Shown: positions 25,390 through 33,339 of the stretch, in pieces
Position numbering within the stretch: the stretch's first letter is position 1
Layout: every line of letters starts with the position of its first letter
Assembly: GCA_963753615.1 (NCBI GenBank)
Contig: CAVWCW010000002.1
Coordinates: 310,001 to 374,000, forward strand
Reading direction: 5' to 3'
DNA length: 64,000 bases
Source: CAVWCW01 sp963753615
GTDB taxonomy: Bacteria > Pseudomonadota > Gammaproteobacteria > Chromatiales > Chromatiaceae
Notes under the pieces: model-generated
The model's database searches: none
Seen by the model: the letters and a program-made list of their open reading frames with translations, nothing else
Told to the model about the DNA's origin: nothing
Position numbers and translations under genes: made by a program

Positions 25390-26400
25390 ATGCCAGCGAT
25401 CAGCATCCTCCTGCCCTGCAAAAACGCCGCCGCGACCCTCGGCGAGTGTTTGGATTCGATCGCCGCCCAGACCTGGGAAGACTATGAGCTGCTGCTGGTG
25501 GACGACGATTCCAGCGACGGCTCCCGGGCGCTGGCGGTGGAACGGGCCGCACGTGACCGACGAATTCGGCTGTTGGCCAACCCCGGGCGCGGGTTGGTGG
25601 CGGCACTCAATCAGGGCTTGGCACACGCCCGCGGTGAGCTGGTGGCGCGCATGGACGCCGACGACCGTATGTATCCGGAGCGCCTGATGCTGCAGGCCAA
25701 GTTTTTGCAGCGGAACGCGCACATCGGCTTGGTGGGCTCTCGGGTGCGGCTGTTCCCTGCCGAGCTGGTGCAGGCCGGTTACCGGGAATACGTGCGCTGG
25801 CAAAACCATTGCCTGAGCCCGCGGCAGATCGCCGATCACATCTACCTGGAATCGCCCTTGCCGCATCCCTCGGTAATGTTTCGGCGCCGCTGGGTCGAGC
25901 GGGTGGGTGGCTACCGGGACGGCCCGTTTCCCGAGGACTATGAGTTGTGGCTGCGGCTGCACGCTGCTGGCTGCCCGATGGCGAAATTGCCGGAGGTGTT
26001 GTTGGACTGGCGCGAGGACCCGGAACGCACCTCGCGCCGGGATCCGCGCTATTCCCGCGAGGCGTTTGACCGCTTGCGGGCGGACTACCTGGCGTGTGAC
26101 CCGCGGTTGCTCAAGCGCCGCGGCGAATTGGTGATCTGGGGGGCGGGGCGCAAGACCCGCAAGCGCTGCCGCCGGTTGCTGGAGCGGGGTTTCGCGGTGC
26201 AGGCCTGGGTTGACATCGACCCGCGCAAGATCGGCAACCGCTTGCAGGGGGTTCCGGTGGTGAGTCCGGACTGGCTGCGCCGCTCACCGCGCCCGTTCGT
26301 GCTCTGCTATGTCGGCAATCACGGGGCGCGGGAACTGATTGGCCGCGAATTGCACGCCATGGGCTATCGACGTGGCCGGGACTACCTGGCGGTCGGTTGA
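25390..26400 (+). CDS. GT2 glycosyltransferase fused to a Rossmann-like domain
   Basis: A 336-residue protein. The N-terminal GT-A domain (1-~235) starts ISILLPCKNAAATLGECLDS and has LLVDDDSSDGS and the metal motif ARMDADDRM. The C-terminal ~90 residues begin LVIWGAGRKTRKRCRRLLE, a nucleotide-binding Rossmann-type loop seen in some sugar-modifying proteins. It probably transfers a sugar to a surface glycan or lipid. It stands apart from the large glycan region and ends 4 bases before a dispersed repeat copy. Confidence 0.85.
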   Translation: MPAISILLPCKNAAATLGECLDSIAAQTWEDYELLLVDDDSSDGSRALAVERAARDRRIRLLANPGRGLVAALNQGLAHARGELVARMDADDRMYPERLMLQAKFLQRNAHIGLVGSRVRLFPAELVQAGYREYVRWQNHCLSPRQIADHIYLESPLPHPSVMFRRRWVERVGGYRDGPFPEDYELWLRLHAAGCPMAKLPEVLLDWREDPERTSRRDPRYSREAFDRLRADYLACDPRLLKRRGELVIWGAGRKTRKRCRRLLERGFAVQAWVDIDPRKIGNRLQGVPVVSPDWLRRSPRPFVLCYVGNHGARELIGRELHAMGYRRGRDYLAVG

Positions 26401-26404
26401 TCCC

Positions 26405-26491
26405 TATGCAGACGCTGCAAAAAGCCCTCCCTGGCTTTTTGCGGGGCATCCTGCCCCGCGCGGAAAACGCGGTTTAATCAGCGTTCCCCTA
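26405..26491. repeat. Dispersed TA-bounded repeat, internally deleted (copy C)
   Basis: An 87 bp version of the 155 bp element: left end CTATGCAGACGCTG, hairpin AAAAAGCC/GGCTTTTT, then directly the GGGGCATCCTGCCCC hairpin and the right end CGTTCCCCTAG. The middle ~68 bases of the full copies are missing. The ends are inverted copies of each other and both have TA. Confidence 0.75.
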
Positions 26492-26792
26492 GGCTTTTAC
26501 GGGCGCATCAGGTTGCCCGCCATCTTCCACCGCCTCGGCCGACTGGAAAAAGACGCGGTCTGGAACAACCGCATTTCCGGTCAAGCCGCGCTCCAGAATC
26601 CATAGGCTAGCGAGTTCCCTCGTATTGGCCCGCTCGGCCCTCGTCGAGCCGTTGCGGTTTCACAATGCCGCGGGTCTGCGCTTGTGCTAGCGTGGGATTG
26701 GACTCGAAATCGGGACGGCGCGCCGAGGCGCGGGGAGAGCGGGTCAAGGTCATTACCCAGGTGGAAGATTCGACCGACGAGGGGGTCGTGCC
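26492..26792. other. Non-coding stretch before the tetraheme cytochrome gene
   Basis: About 300 bases with no gene I can support. It contains a long imperfect hairpin at 26541-26582 (GGAAA, GCGGT / ACCGC, TTTCC) and probably the cytochrome promoter, with a -10-like element near GTGCTAGCGT (about 26683-26692). Confidence 0.45.
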
Positions 26793-27212
26793 ATGAGAAA
26801 GCAGAGATTGCAAACGGGCATAGTGGGGCTGCTGAGTGCGCTCCTGGCGGGCGCTGCCCTGGCCCAGGAGATACCAGCGGACAAACAGGTACTGATCTTC
26901 GAGGGTAAGATGGGAAAGGTGACCTTCCTGCACCAGCTGCACGCCGGGCTCACCGACGTCGGCGGGCTGGTGAAAGTGGAATGCAGCACCTGCCACCACA
27001 CCTTCGAAGGCTCGGGGCCGGTCAAGCCCTGCACGGAGTGCCATGCCAAGAAGGAGGGCGAACTGATGGAGAATGCACCCAAGTTCAAGGATGCCTACCA
27101 TCTGCGCTGCCAGGGCTGCCATAAGTACACCATGCAGGAGATGGGCAAGCATGCCGGGCCGGTGAAGAAGTGCAAGCTCTGCCACATCAAGGAAAAAAAG
27201 GGGGCCAAGTAG
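26793..27212 (+). CDS. Tetraheme class III-type cytochrome c
   Basis: A 139-residue periplasmic cytochrome with a signal peptide (cut near ALAQ). Four CxxCH haem motifs lie at residues 64-68, 80-84, 106-110 and 127-131, with extra His (47, 50, 69) available for bis-His ligation, as in cytochrome c3/class III folds. It should act in low-potential periplasmic electron transfer. GAGGGG precedes the ATG. The convergent kinase and the cytochrome b561 operon lie just downstream, past a repeat copy. Confidence 0.9.
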   Translation: MRKQRLQTGIVGLLSALLAGAALAQEIPADKQVLIFEGKMGKVTFLHQLHAGLTDVGGLVKVECSTCHHTFEGSGPVKPCTECHAKKEGELMENAPKFKDAYHLRCQGCHKYTMQEMGKHAGPVKKCKLCHIKEKKGAK

Positions 27213-27248
27213 GTCTGTCCCGGGCGCGACCGTTCACTCCGGTCGCGC

Positions 27249-27403
27249 TAGGCAGACGCTGAAAAAAGCCCTCCCTGGCTTCTTGCAGCACGGCTATCGA
27301 AAACGCGGTTTCCGAAGGCCTTCATTTTCAGGCGGTTGGACGCCAGAAAGCGGCGGGGCATCCTGCCCCGCGCGGAAAACGCGGTTGAATCAGCGTTTCC
27401 CTA
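27249..27403. repeat. Dispersed TA-bounded repeat, full copy (copy B)
   Basis: A 155 bp element with near-perfect 15-base terminal inverted repeats (CTAGGCAGACGCTGA and, inverted, CTAGGGAAACGCTGA) ending in TA. Internal hairpins include GAAAAAAGCC/GGCTTCTTGC, GAAAACGCGGTTTC and GGGGCATCCTGCCCC. Its right end encodes the last codons and TGA stop of the adjacent histidine kinase gene on the minus strand. The same length as copy A supports a defined mobile unit. Confidence 0.85.
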
Positions 27404-28727
27404 GGCGGAGCCGGGCCCGCACCCGCAAACCGCCAAGCTCCGGCGCGCGGTCGAACGCCAGGCCGCCGCCGTAGAGTCGGGCGATATCTCGGCTGATGGC
27501 CAGGCCTAGGCCGTGGCCTTCGACCTCTTGGTCGATCCGCACCCCGCGTTGCGCCAGCTGCGCCAATTGCGCCGCCGAAACCCCGGCGCCATCGTCTTCG
27601 ACGGTGATCCGCAACTCCCCCTGGTCCTGCTCCAGTGCGAAGCGCACCCGCTTCCGGGCCCACTTGCAGGCGTTGTCCAGCAGGTTGCCCAGGAGTTCCA
27701 GCAGGTCTTCGCGGTCGATGGGCAAGGGGGCGGAGGGACGGCGGCTGCACCGGATGTCGAGCTGGCGCCCACGGTGCATGCGGGCCAAGGCGGCGATCAG
27801 GTCCGGCAGCTCTGCCGCTGGGGCGAATTGCCGGCCTGGGTTGCCGGCGCCGGCCAGGCGCGCCCGCCTGAGTTCGCGTTCGATCAGCTGGCGGATGCGG
27901 TTGGTCTGGGCCTGGGCCTGAGGTCCGCTGTCGCCGGCGTCCAGGGACTGTACCAGCAGGTTGAGCGGGCCCTTGAGGGCGTGGGCCAGGTTGCCGAGGG
28001 CGTTGCGGGAACGCTCCAGGCGGCTCCCCAGCAGCGCCAGCAGACGGTTGAATTCCTGCACCAGGGGCCGGATCTCGTCCGGCACCGCCTCGCTCAGCCG
28101 CTGGGTCTGGCCCTGCTCCAGGCGTTGGATGTCGGTCCGCACCCGTTCCAGCCGGCTCAGGCTGTGGCGCACCACCAGGCGCTGGACCAGCAGCAGTAGC
28201 GCGATGGCGCCGGCGGCGGCCGCCGCCAGCAGGCCCTGGAGGCGGCGGATCTGTCGCTCGATGGGGGCGATGTCCTCGGCCACCGCCAGCGTCAGGTTGA
28301 ACCCCCGCTTACGGTAGCCGGCGGCGCGCACCAGCAGCGCCTGGTCCTGGGGGCCGGCGGCCCGCCAAAGTCGGGTTTCCCCGGGCTTCAGCGCCGGCGC
28401 CGCCAGTTCATGGTCCCATAGTGAACGCGAACGCAGCGGCTCGCCGTCGTCCAGCCGGGCCAAGTAGTAGTGGCCGGAGAACGGCTGCTGGTAGACCGGC
28501 GTTGCCTGCTGCCCCTGCATGCCCATGAGCGCGCTCGTGCCCTGGCCCTGAGCCCGCGTTGGTTGCAGGGCGCCGAGCAGTGCCTCCGCGTCGTGCTCCA
28601 GTCGGGCCGCCACATAGGCTTCGGCAATCTGGCGCACCGCGGCGCTGCCGCCCCAAAACAGCAGCAGCGCGAGCAGCAGCAGGCTCAGCAGCAGGCCGAG
28701 CTGGAGCCGGGCCTGTAAAGAATTCAC
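27390..28727 (-). CDS. Sensor histidine kinase (PhoQ/QseC-like)
   Basis: A 445-residue inner-membrane kinase: helices at about 10-26 and 167-185 flank a periplasmic sensor domain, then HAMP, an H-box NLAHALKGPLN with His249 (PhoQ/QseC-type), N box LGNLLDNACKWA, G1 DDGAGVS and GHGLGLAI. The start is GTG at 28727, inside a 4-base GTGA overlap with the response regulator stop. The last codons and stop come from a dispersed repeat. Its signal is unknown; the operon implies control of the linked cytochromes. Confidence 0.9.
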   Translation of the reverse strand: MNSLQARLQLGLLLSLLLLALLLFWGGSAAVRQIAEAYVAARLEHDAEALLGALQPTRAQGQGTSALMGMQGQQATPVYQQPFSGHYYLARLDDGEPLRSRSLWDHELAAPALKPGETRLWRAAGPQDQALLVRAAGYRKRGFNLTLAVAEDIAPIERQIRRLQGLLAAAAAGAIALLLLVQRLVVRHSLSRLERVRTDIQRLEQGQTQRLSEAVPDEIRPLVQEFNRLLALLGSRLERSRNALGNLAHALKGPLNLLVQSLDAGDSGPQAQAQTNRIRQLIERELRRARLAGAGNPGRQFAPAAELPDLIAALARMHRGRQLDIRCSRRPSAPLPIDREDLLELLGNLLDNACKWARKRVRFALEQDQGELRITVEDDGAGVSAAQLAQLAQRGVRIDQEVEGHGLGLAISRDIARLYGGGLAFDRAPELGGLRVRARLRLGKR

Positions 28728-29392
28728 TCGGGGCGCTCCGGGAACAGGTAGCCCTGGCCGCGCCGGGTCAGGATGCGCCCGCCGCCCAGCTTGTCGCGCA
28801 GTCGCCGCACGTAGACCTCGATCAGGTTGCTGTCGCGGTCGAAGTCCTGGTCGTAGACGTGCTCGGTCAGCCGACCCTTGGACAGGATGCGGTCCGGGTG
28901 GAGCATGAAGTAGCGCAGCAGGCGGAATTCTGTGCCCGTGAGTGAGACCAGGGCGCCGTCCGGTAGCCGCACCTGCTGGCGTTCCTCGTCCAGCACCAGG
29001 CCGCCGGCTTGCAACTCGGGGCCGGGCCGGCCCTCGCTGCGCCGGCCCAGGGCCTTGAGCCGCTCCACCAGTTCCTCGACGTGAAACGGCTTGCCGAGAT
29101 AGTCGTCGGCGCCGGCCCGGAAGCCGTCTACCCGCTCGTGCCAGGCGTCGCGGGCGGTGAGGATCAGCACCGGCACCCCGTTGCCCCGGGCGCGCCAATT
29201 CGCCAGCACCTCCAGCCCCGGGCGGCCGGGCAGGCCGAGGTCCAGCACCACCAGGTCGTAGTCGATCTCGTCGCCGAGGAATTCGCCGTCGATGCCGTTG
29301 TCAGCGCGGTCCAGCGCAAACCCGGCGCGAGACAGGGCGGGACCCAGGCGCTCTACCAGCTCGGTGTCGTCTTCCACCAGCAGCAGGCGCAT
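28724..29392 (-). CDS. OmpR-family response regulator (PhoP/QseB-like)
   Basis: A 222-residue regulator with a receiver domain (Glu7-Asp8-Asp9, phosphoacceptor Asp51 in VVLDLGLPG, Lys in LGKPFHVEEL) and an OmpR-type winged helix (VSLTGTEFRLLRYF, then SNLIEVYVRRLRDKLGGG). It is the partner of the overlapping kinase and overlaps the PepSY gene by one base (TGATG). Confidence 0.94.
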   Translation of the reverse strand: MRLLLVEDDTELVERLGPALSRAGFALDRADNGIDGEFLGDEIDYDLVVLDLGLPGRPGLEVLANWRARGNGVPVLILTARDAWHERVDGFRAGADDYLGKPFHVEELVERLKALGRRSEGRPGPELQAGGLVLDEERQQVRLPDGALVSLTGTEFRLLRYFMLHPDRILSKGRLTEHVYDQDFDRDSNLIEVYVRRLRDKLGGGRILTRRGQGYLFPERPE

Positions 29393-29685
29393 CAGTCGGC
29401 GGCCTCCGCTTCGGTCTCCAGCAGCCGGCCGCTGACCGCGTCATAGTAGATCTCCCACACCCGGCCGTCGGCGTCCAACAGCTCCAGCTCGTAGACCAGG
29501 CGGCCGTCTTCTCGCTCCAGCTCCACCTCCAGGATGCGCCCGGGCCGATCCCGGCGCTGCTGCTCGAGAATCTGCTCGAGGGGCATGATGCGACCCTCGC
29601 GGGCCAGCTCGTAGGCCGCCTCGTGGTCGGCGCTCGGGCCGGCGGCGAGGCCCCAAAGCAGGAGAGCGAGGGTGTATTGCTTCAT
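29392..29685 (-). CDS. PepSY domain periplasmic protein
   Basis: A 97-residue protein with a signal peptide (MKQYTLALLLWGLAAG) and one PepSY domain (about 25-95, ending EIYYDAVSGRLLETE). PepSY proteins are often encoded next to PhoPQ/QseBC-like systems and cytochrome b561-type proteins, and are thought to act as periplasmic modulators. ATG 29685 overlaps the diheme cytochrome stop by one base. Confidence 0.85.
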   Translation of the reverse strand: MKQYTLALLLWGLAAGPSADHEAAYELAREGRIMPLEQILEQQRRDRPGRILEVELEREDGRLVYELELLDADGRVWEIYYDAVSGRLLETEAEAAD

Positions 29686-30251
29686 CAATCGTCCCAGTAG
29701 GGGTAGCCGGGGATCCTGACCCGGTGTTCATCGAAGGATCCGTCCTCGGCGCCCCGATGGCAAGCCTGGCAATTGCCGAAGCCGCCCACCTGGGGGTTAC
29801 CCGCCACCATAGAGGGCGGGATCTCGTGGTGCTGACGCCGGAACCAGGGAGTGGCGGCAATGCGCAGCGGCGCTTGCTCCGGCCTCAGAGAGGCGGCCAC
29901 CGAGCGCGCCCGGCCCTGGCCGGCGCGGTCGGCGGCCTGGGCCTGCAGATAGGCGCGGATCGGTTCGGCTTCGGACGCGGCCAACTCGGCGTTGTCGCCG
30001 AAATGGTCGCCGAGACCGTCCATGATCCGCCCCCAGGAGCGTGCCGGCAACAGCCCCGGGGGGTAGGCCAGGTGGCAGGCGCCGCACTCTTGCAGGTATC
30101 CGGGGTCGTCGGCTGGGGCAAAGTCCGGGCGCCCGTGTTCAGCGTATTCGTGGTCTTCGTCTTCGCGTTCGGAGTCGTAATCGCTCAAGGCCAGGCCGAC
30201 CACGGCCAGCAGCGAAAACCCCAGTCCGATGACGAGCAAGGATTTTTTCAT
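29685..30251 (-). CDS. Diheme cytochrome c
   Basis: A 188-residue protein with an N-terminal signal or anchor helix (about 3-22) and two haem motifs, CGACH and CQACH, widely spaced (about residues 57 and 164). This matches the bacterial diheme cytochrome c family found next to cytochrome b561 and DUF1924 genes. A short acidic stretch follows the helix. GAGG lies 8 bases before the ATG at 30251. Likely accepts electrons from the membrane cytochrome b. Confidence 0.88.
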   Translation of the reverse strand: MKKSLLVIGLGFSLLAVVGLALSDYDSEREDEDHEYAEHGRPDFAPADDPGYLQECGACHLAYPPGLLPARSWGRIMDGLGDHFGDNAELAASEAEPIRAYLQAQAADRAGQGRARSVAASLRPEQAPLRIAATPWFRRQHHEIPPSMVAGNPQVGGFGNCQACHRGAEDGSFDEHRVRIPGYPYWDD

Positions 30252-30262
30252 CTTGGTTTCCC

Positions 30263-30655
30263 TCATTGCATGGAAAGAAACAGGAGCAAATCGCCCTTTT
30301 CCTGGGGGGTACATTCCCGGCCCCAGGTCCAGCGGCAGTTGCGGTAAAGCCATTTCTCGACCTTGGCCGGGTCGCTCAGGGCATCCGGGCTGACCGAGGG
30401 CGCCAGCGGCGGTATCGGTTTGCCGGTGCGCAGGTGGCGGCCCGCCTGGGTCAGGTCGCTGCCGTGGCAGTCGCTGCAACGGCGAGGTTTGCCGTCGGGC
30501 GCGGGCATCGGCCGCGTCCAGGCGGCGGCGCCCCGCGCCGGGTCCAGGGCGCCGGCGGTGTCCCGGTAGTCTTGCAGCAGGCCGTCCAACGGGCTCGCCG
30601 TAGCCGGCCCGACGCACAGGGCGAGCAGCATTGACAAGCGTCGATTCGGACTCAT
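30263..30655 (-). CDS. DUF1924 monoheme cytochrome
   Basis: A 130-residue protein with a signal peptide (cut near TASP) and one haem motif CSDCH. YRNCRWTWGRECTPQEKGDLL is the conserved C-terminal block of DUF1924, a family known beside cytochrome b561/diheme c genes. It starts in a 4-base ATGA overlap with the b561 stop and is 11 bases from the diheme cytochrome. Confidence 0.88.
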   Translation of the reverse strand: MSPNRRLSMLLALCVGPATASPLDGLLQDYRDTAGALDPARGAAAWTRPMPAPDGKPRRCSDCHGSDLTQAGRHLRTGKPIPPLAPSVSPDALSDPAKVEKWLYRNCRWTWGRECTPQEKGDLLLFLSMQ

Positions 30656-31227
30656 CCGACTGCCCTCCGCTTGTAGCCGGTGAACATGGCCCGTACCAGG
30701 TTCTCCCGGTGCTGCACGCTGGCCAGAGCCACCCCGCCCAGGTGTAGCACCACCAGCAACAGACTCAGGTTGGCGAGGAATTCATGCGCCTCTTCCAGGG
30801 GGTCGAGCCAGCCCGGCGGCAGGCCGCGCAGGGCTTCGGCCAGGGGGCCGGAGAACTCGGCGGCACCCAGCAGCATCACGCCGCTGAGGCCGGTCAGGCT
30901 CAGGCAAAGCAGCAGGGCCACCACCATGGCGCCACCAGCCGGATTGTGGCCCAGATAGCGGCGGGCGCGCAGGCGCAGGGCATCCCCCAGGTAGGCGAGT
31001 GCCTGGGTCGGTGGGGTGACAAAATCGTGGAAGCGGGCGTGGCGGCTACCGATCAGGCCCCAGACCAGCCGCATGGCAATCAGCCCCAGCAGCGCGTAAC
31101 CGGCGTAGCTGTGCAGGGTGAGCCGGTCGTCCTCGCTCAGGTAGGCGACCAGGAAGCTGGCCGCGAGGCCCCAATGCAGCAGGCGCACCAGGGGGTCCCA
31201 GATCTTTATGGTTGCGGATTTTTGCAT
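30652..31227 (-). CDS. Cytochrome b561-type membrane protein
   Basis: A 191-residue di-haem b protein with four to five membrane helices. Conserved His appear in VRLLHWGL, LTLHSYAGY, EAHEFLAN and VVLHLGGV, as in the YodB/CybB group. It should pass electrons from quinol to the periplasmic cytochromes encoded downstream. It is the first gene of the six-gene operon. GGAGGAGG lies about 8 bases before ATG 31227. Upstream is a degenerate repeat copy. Confidence 0.92.
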   Translation of the reverse strand: MQKSATIKIWDPLVRLLHWGLAASFLVAYLSEDDRLTLHSYAGYALLGLIAMRLVWGLIGSRHARFHDFVTPPTQALAYLGDALRLRARRYLGHNPAGGAMVVALLLCLSLTGLSGVMLLGAAEFSGPLAEALRGLPPGWLDPLEEAHEFLANLSLLLVVLHLGGVALASVQHRENLVRAMFTGYKRRAVG

Positions 31228-31243
31228 CGGTACTACCTCCTCC

Positions 31244-31398
31244 AGTGAAAAGACTGAAACATGCCCTCCCTGGTTCTTTTCAGCTCGGCGTTCATGAAAC
31301 ACGGGTTGCGAAAGGCGACATTTGCAGCCGCTCAGGGCGATTGAAAGCGGCGGGGCGTCCTTCCCCGCGCGGGAAACGGTTTTCAACGGCGTTTCCCC
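31244..31398. repeat. Dispersed repeat, diverged full-length copy (copy D)
   Basis: About 155 bp matching copies A and B along the whole length but more diverged: GACTGAAACATGCCCTCCCT with GGTTCTTTTCAG, then GGGGCGTCCTTCCCCGC and GGGAAACGG/GGCGTTTCCCC. The outer TA ends are lost. It lies just upstream of the cytochrome b561 start. Confidence 0.65.
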
Positions 31399-31619
31399 GG
31401 TTCGAGCTTCAGCCTAAGCTCGGCGACTGAATTCAAGCTGAAAAGTGCGTCGGCGGGCGGTCTGACGGTTACGCGCTTTGTCTGTTACCCTAGCGAGCTT
31501 TGAAAAGGTCAGCGTGCGGGACAAACCCTTACCGAGGGCGCACCGCGTCAACCGGAGACTCGTTCGATGTCTACTGCACTTTCCGCCGGCCAGCATCCGG
31601 CGATTGGGGAGGGGGCTGC
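31399..31619. other. Intergenic region before the TPR-sulfotransferase gene
   Basis: No gene is supported here. With copy D it makes a ~390-base gap between divergent genes and must contain their promoters; a -35/-10 pair is not obvious. Confidence 0.4.
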
Positions 31620-33197
31620 ATGAAGGCTGCCGACCCTTTGTTGTCCGCCCGCACCGAAGCGGAAGCGGGCCGTTTGACCCAGGCAGCCGAGCGCTGCCTG
31701 CGCGTATTGCGCCAGGATCCCAGCAATCTGGAGGCGCTGGAACTCTATGGTCAGCTGGCGATCTCCCTGCGCCGTCCTAACGATGCCTACGTGATCTTCC
31801 AGAAGCTGCTGGCGCTGGACCCCGAGCACCTCGGAGCCCACGTGAACTTGGCTATCCTGGCTTACAATCAGGGGGATCTGCCCGCAGCCCGGGGGCATGT
31901 GAGGGAGTCCTTGCGCCTGGATCCGCGCCAGATCGACGCGCATACGCTGCTTGGTTCCATCCTGTTCGCGGAAAACAAGGCGCCGGAAGCCCTGCGTCAG
32001 TTCGCGGCGGTCAATGAGATGGCGCCGGGCAATCTGCAGGTGGGTACCGCCTACGCCGGGGCCCTGATGCGGAGCGGCGATTTCGAGGCGGCGGCCGAGG
32101 TGATGCGCCGATTGCTTGAGGGTTTTCCCGAGCAGGCCGGGCTTTACCCCATGCTCGCCCAGACCCGAAAGCTGCAGGAAGGCGACGAGGACCTGGTCCT
32201 GATTCGCTCCCTATTGGACCCTCAAGGTCGATTGCGGCCGGAGTTTGACGCTCAAGCGGAGTCACGTATTCCTGCCTATATGGCGTTGCACAAAATGGAG
32301 TCGGACCTGGGTCACTGGGAGGCGGCATTCCGTTATCTCAAGGCCGCAAAGGATGATCGTAAGGCCCTTTTCCCCTTTGACGTCGAGGCGGCGCGCCAGC
32401 GCCACCGGGTGCTAAGGGAGATCTTCGACGCGGAATTCCTGGCGGCCCGGGCCGGGCAGGGCTGCGCCGCACGGGACCCGATCTTCGTGGTCGGGATGCC
32501 GCGCTCGGGCACCACCCTGTTGGAACGGCTGTTGTCAGGCCTGGACTCGGTCGTCGCGGCGGGCGAGCTGCCCCTGGTGCAGCGGGTACTGGATGGGGCC
32601 TGCGCCCGCTATGGCAGCGGGCAGAAGGATCTGACCGCGCTTCCTAAGCTGCCGCCGGAGGCCTGGCGGGAGTTGGGCGAGGAGTACGTCGGGCGGGCAC
32701 GGCGGCGGGTGCCGGACGGGCGCCACTTCGTCGACAAACTGCCCGCGAACTATGCTGCCATCGGATTTATCAAGACGATGCTGCCGCAGGCTCGGATCAT
32801 CCATATGCGGCGCCACCCGGTGTCCACCTGCTTTTCCATTTACGAGCAGGATTTCGCCGGGGCCCACCCCTATAGCAACGACCTGCAATGGCTGGGGCAG
32901 TGCTATCTAATGTATCGGAACCTGATGGCGCATTGGCGTGGCCTGCTCGGGACTGATTTAATCGAGCTGGATTATGAGGCCCTGGTGGCGGATCCCGACC
33001 AGACTCTCGAACGGCTGGCGCAGACACTGGGACTGGATCGGCCGGCGGGGGAGCCGGTGCAGCCAGCGGGGCAAATCATCACCGCCAGCTTATGGCAGGC
33101 GCGCCAACCGGTGCATGCCGATTCCGTAGCGCGCTGGCGGCATTACGAAAAGCAGCTCTCCCCGCTACTGGAAACCCTGGCCCCGATTCTGGATTGA
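31620..33197 (+). CDS. TPR domain sulfotransferase
   Basis: A 525-residue protein. The N-terminal half (about 10-185) is a row of TPR-like helices (LEALELYGQLAISLRR, AHVNLAILAYNQGDLPAA). The C-terminal half is a PAPS-dependent sulfotransferase with the 5'-phosphosulfate loop VGMPRSGTTLL (291-301) and the 3' motif RRHPVSTCFS. Members of this family sulfate proteins, lipids or glycans; the substrate here is unknown. GGAGGG precedes the ATG. A hairpin separates it from convergent phaC. Confidence 0.9.
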   Translation: MKAADPLLSARTEAEAGRLTQAAERCLRVLRQDPSNLEALELYGQLAISLRRPNDAYVIFQKLLALDPEHLGAHVNLAILAYNQGDLPAARGHVRESLRLDPRQIDAHTLLGSILFAENKAPEALRQFAAVNEMAPGNLQVGTAYAGALMRSGDFEAAAEVMRRLLEGFPEQAGLYPMLAQTRKLQEGDEDLVLIRSLLDPQGRLRPEFDAQAESRIPAYMALHKMESDLGHWEAAFRYLKAAKDDRKALFPFDVEAARQRHRVLREIFDAEFLAARAGQGCAARDPIFVVGMPRSGTTLLERLLSGLDSVVAAGELPLVQRVLDGACARYGSGQKDLTALPKLPPEAWRELGEEYVGRARRRVPDGRHFVDKLPANYAAIGFIKTMLPQARIIHMRRHPVSTCFSIYEQDFAGAHPYSNDLQWLGQCYLMYRNLMAHWRGLLGTDLIELDYEALVADPDQTLERLAQTLGLDRPAGEPVQPAGQIITASLWQARQPVHADSVARWRHYEKQLSPLLETLAPILD

Positions 33198-33311
33198 GCC
33201 GTCCGCAGCCGCAGCACCCGTTGATTAGACGCTCCGCCTGAAGAGGTCGGGCGAGAACCGTCGAAAAAGGGTTTCCTGAGCGCCCCTTATGAAACGAAAA
33301 TTGCGGTCGGC

Positions 33312-33331
33312 CCCGGGGCCGGTGCCCCGGG
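33312..33331. terminator. Perfect hairpin between convergent sulfotransferase and phaC genes
   Basis: CCCGGGGC (33312-33319) and GCCCCGGG (33324-33331) enclose the loop CGGT. It lies 8 bases before the phaC stop codon and could stop transcription from either side, though no T-run is present. Confidence 0.5.
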
Positions 33332-33339
33332 ACTGGCGG

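Noticed and set aside
33229..33290. A further copy of the dispersed repeat near the phaC end
   Set aside because: Only short similar words are present; no terminal repeat or hairpin matches the family.
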